Shown in pieces: positions 63,956-64,000 of a stretch of DNA of 64,000 nt. The notes under the pieces are model-generated. The model worked only from the letters and a program-made list of their open reading frames with translations, made no database searches and was not told where the DNA came from. Position 1 is the first letter of the stretch. Every line of letters starts with the position of its first letter. The translations under genes and the position numbers were made by a program. The stretch is from Flaccisagitta enflata (taxonomy: Eukaryota; Chaetognatha; Sagittoidea; Aphragmophora), in the NCBI GenBank assembly GCA_965153355.1, contig OZ231127.1, positions 65,100,001 to 65,164,000 of the forward strand. Direction: 5' to 3'.

Positions 63956-64000
63956 TTTCTCATTCTCAGCATTGCTGATCTTCGGCTATTTCCGTTCCCT

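Overview
The window looks like a gene-poor, repeat-dense stretch of an invertebrate metazoan genome. Small multi-exon genes have GT-AG introns, one gene carries a secretion signal with peritrophin-like and thyroglobulin type-1 modules, and another encodes an Arg/Ser-rich protein. Long (GA)n/(CT)n, (GT)n, (GACA)n, (ATTC)n and (TTC)n microsatellites interrupt it everywhere. The sequence does not settle the phylum. I see no bacterial operon, virus, CRISPR array or complete rRNA gene.

Two genes can be reconstructed by splicing. On the plus strand, 26312-28437 holds five exons encoding a 426-residue secreted cysteine-rich protein; its thyroglobulin type-1 module is exactly one exon and every intron is phase 1. 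On the minus strand, 47150-44877 holds four consecutive exons, including the last, of an RS-domain protein whose 5' part is not identified. A second copy of the first gene (62205-62725) keeps only the first two exons. Weaker candidates are a short secreted ORF (63143-62817, minus) and a decayed last exon with 54-bp coding repeats (11101-11723).

The main large-scale structure is a direct segmental duplication. Copy A (about 15690-26860) and copy B (about 48017-62734) are collinear and end just after exon 2 of the secreted-protein gene, so copy B carries about 10 kb of upstream DNA, the promoter and two exons. Each copy supplies the empty site for insertions in the other. This shows that a Helitron-like element, a TA-flanked TIR element, a foldback element and an hAT element with a giant internal hairpin entered copy B after duplication.

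The most interesting unexplained structure is a short repeat with roughly 30 full or partial copies, called HTR here (hairpin-tetranucleotide repeat). It starts with a small hairpin after a T-run, continues with CCGT/CGGT-type tetranucleotides, and ends with a CCCCTGCCCACCCGTCC block and GGCCTTGTTT. Stem sequences differ between copies, but both sides change together. In several copies a third arm about 100-300 bp downstream is also complementary to the same copy's own 5' arm. Other families are four Helitron-like copies, six GC-hairpin foldback elements with long inverted ends, two hAT-type elements, several small TIR elements, a 141-bp-stem palindrome, and tandem tRNA-like SINE units.
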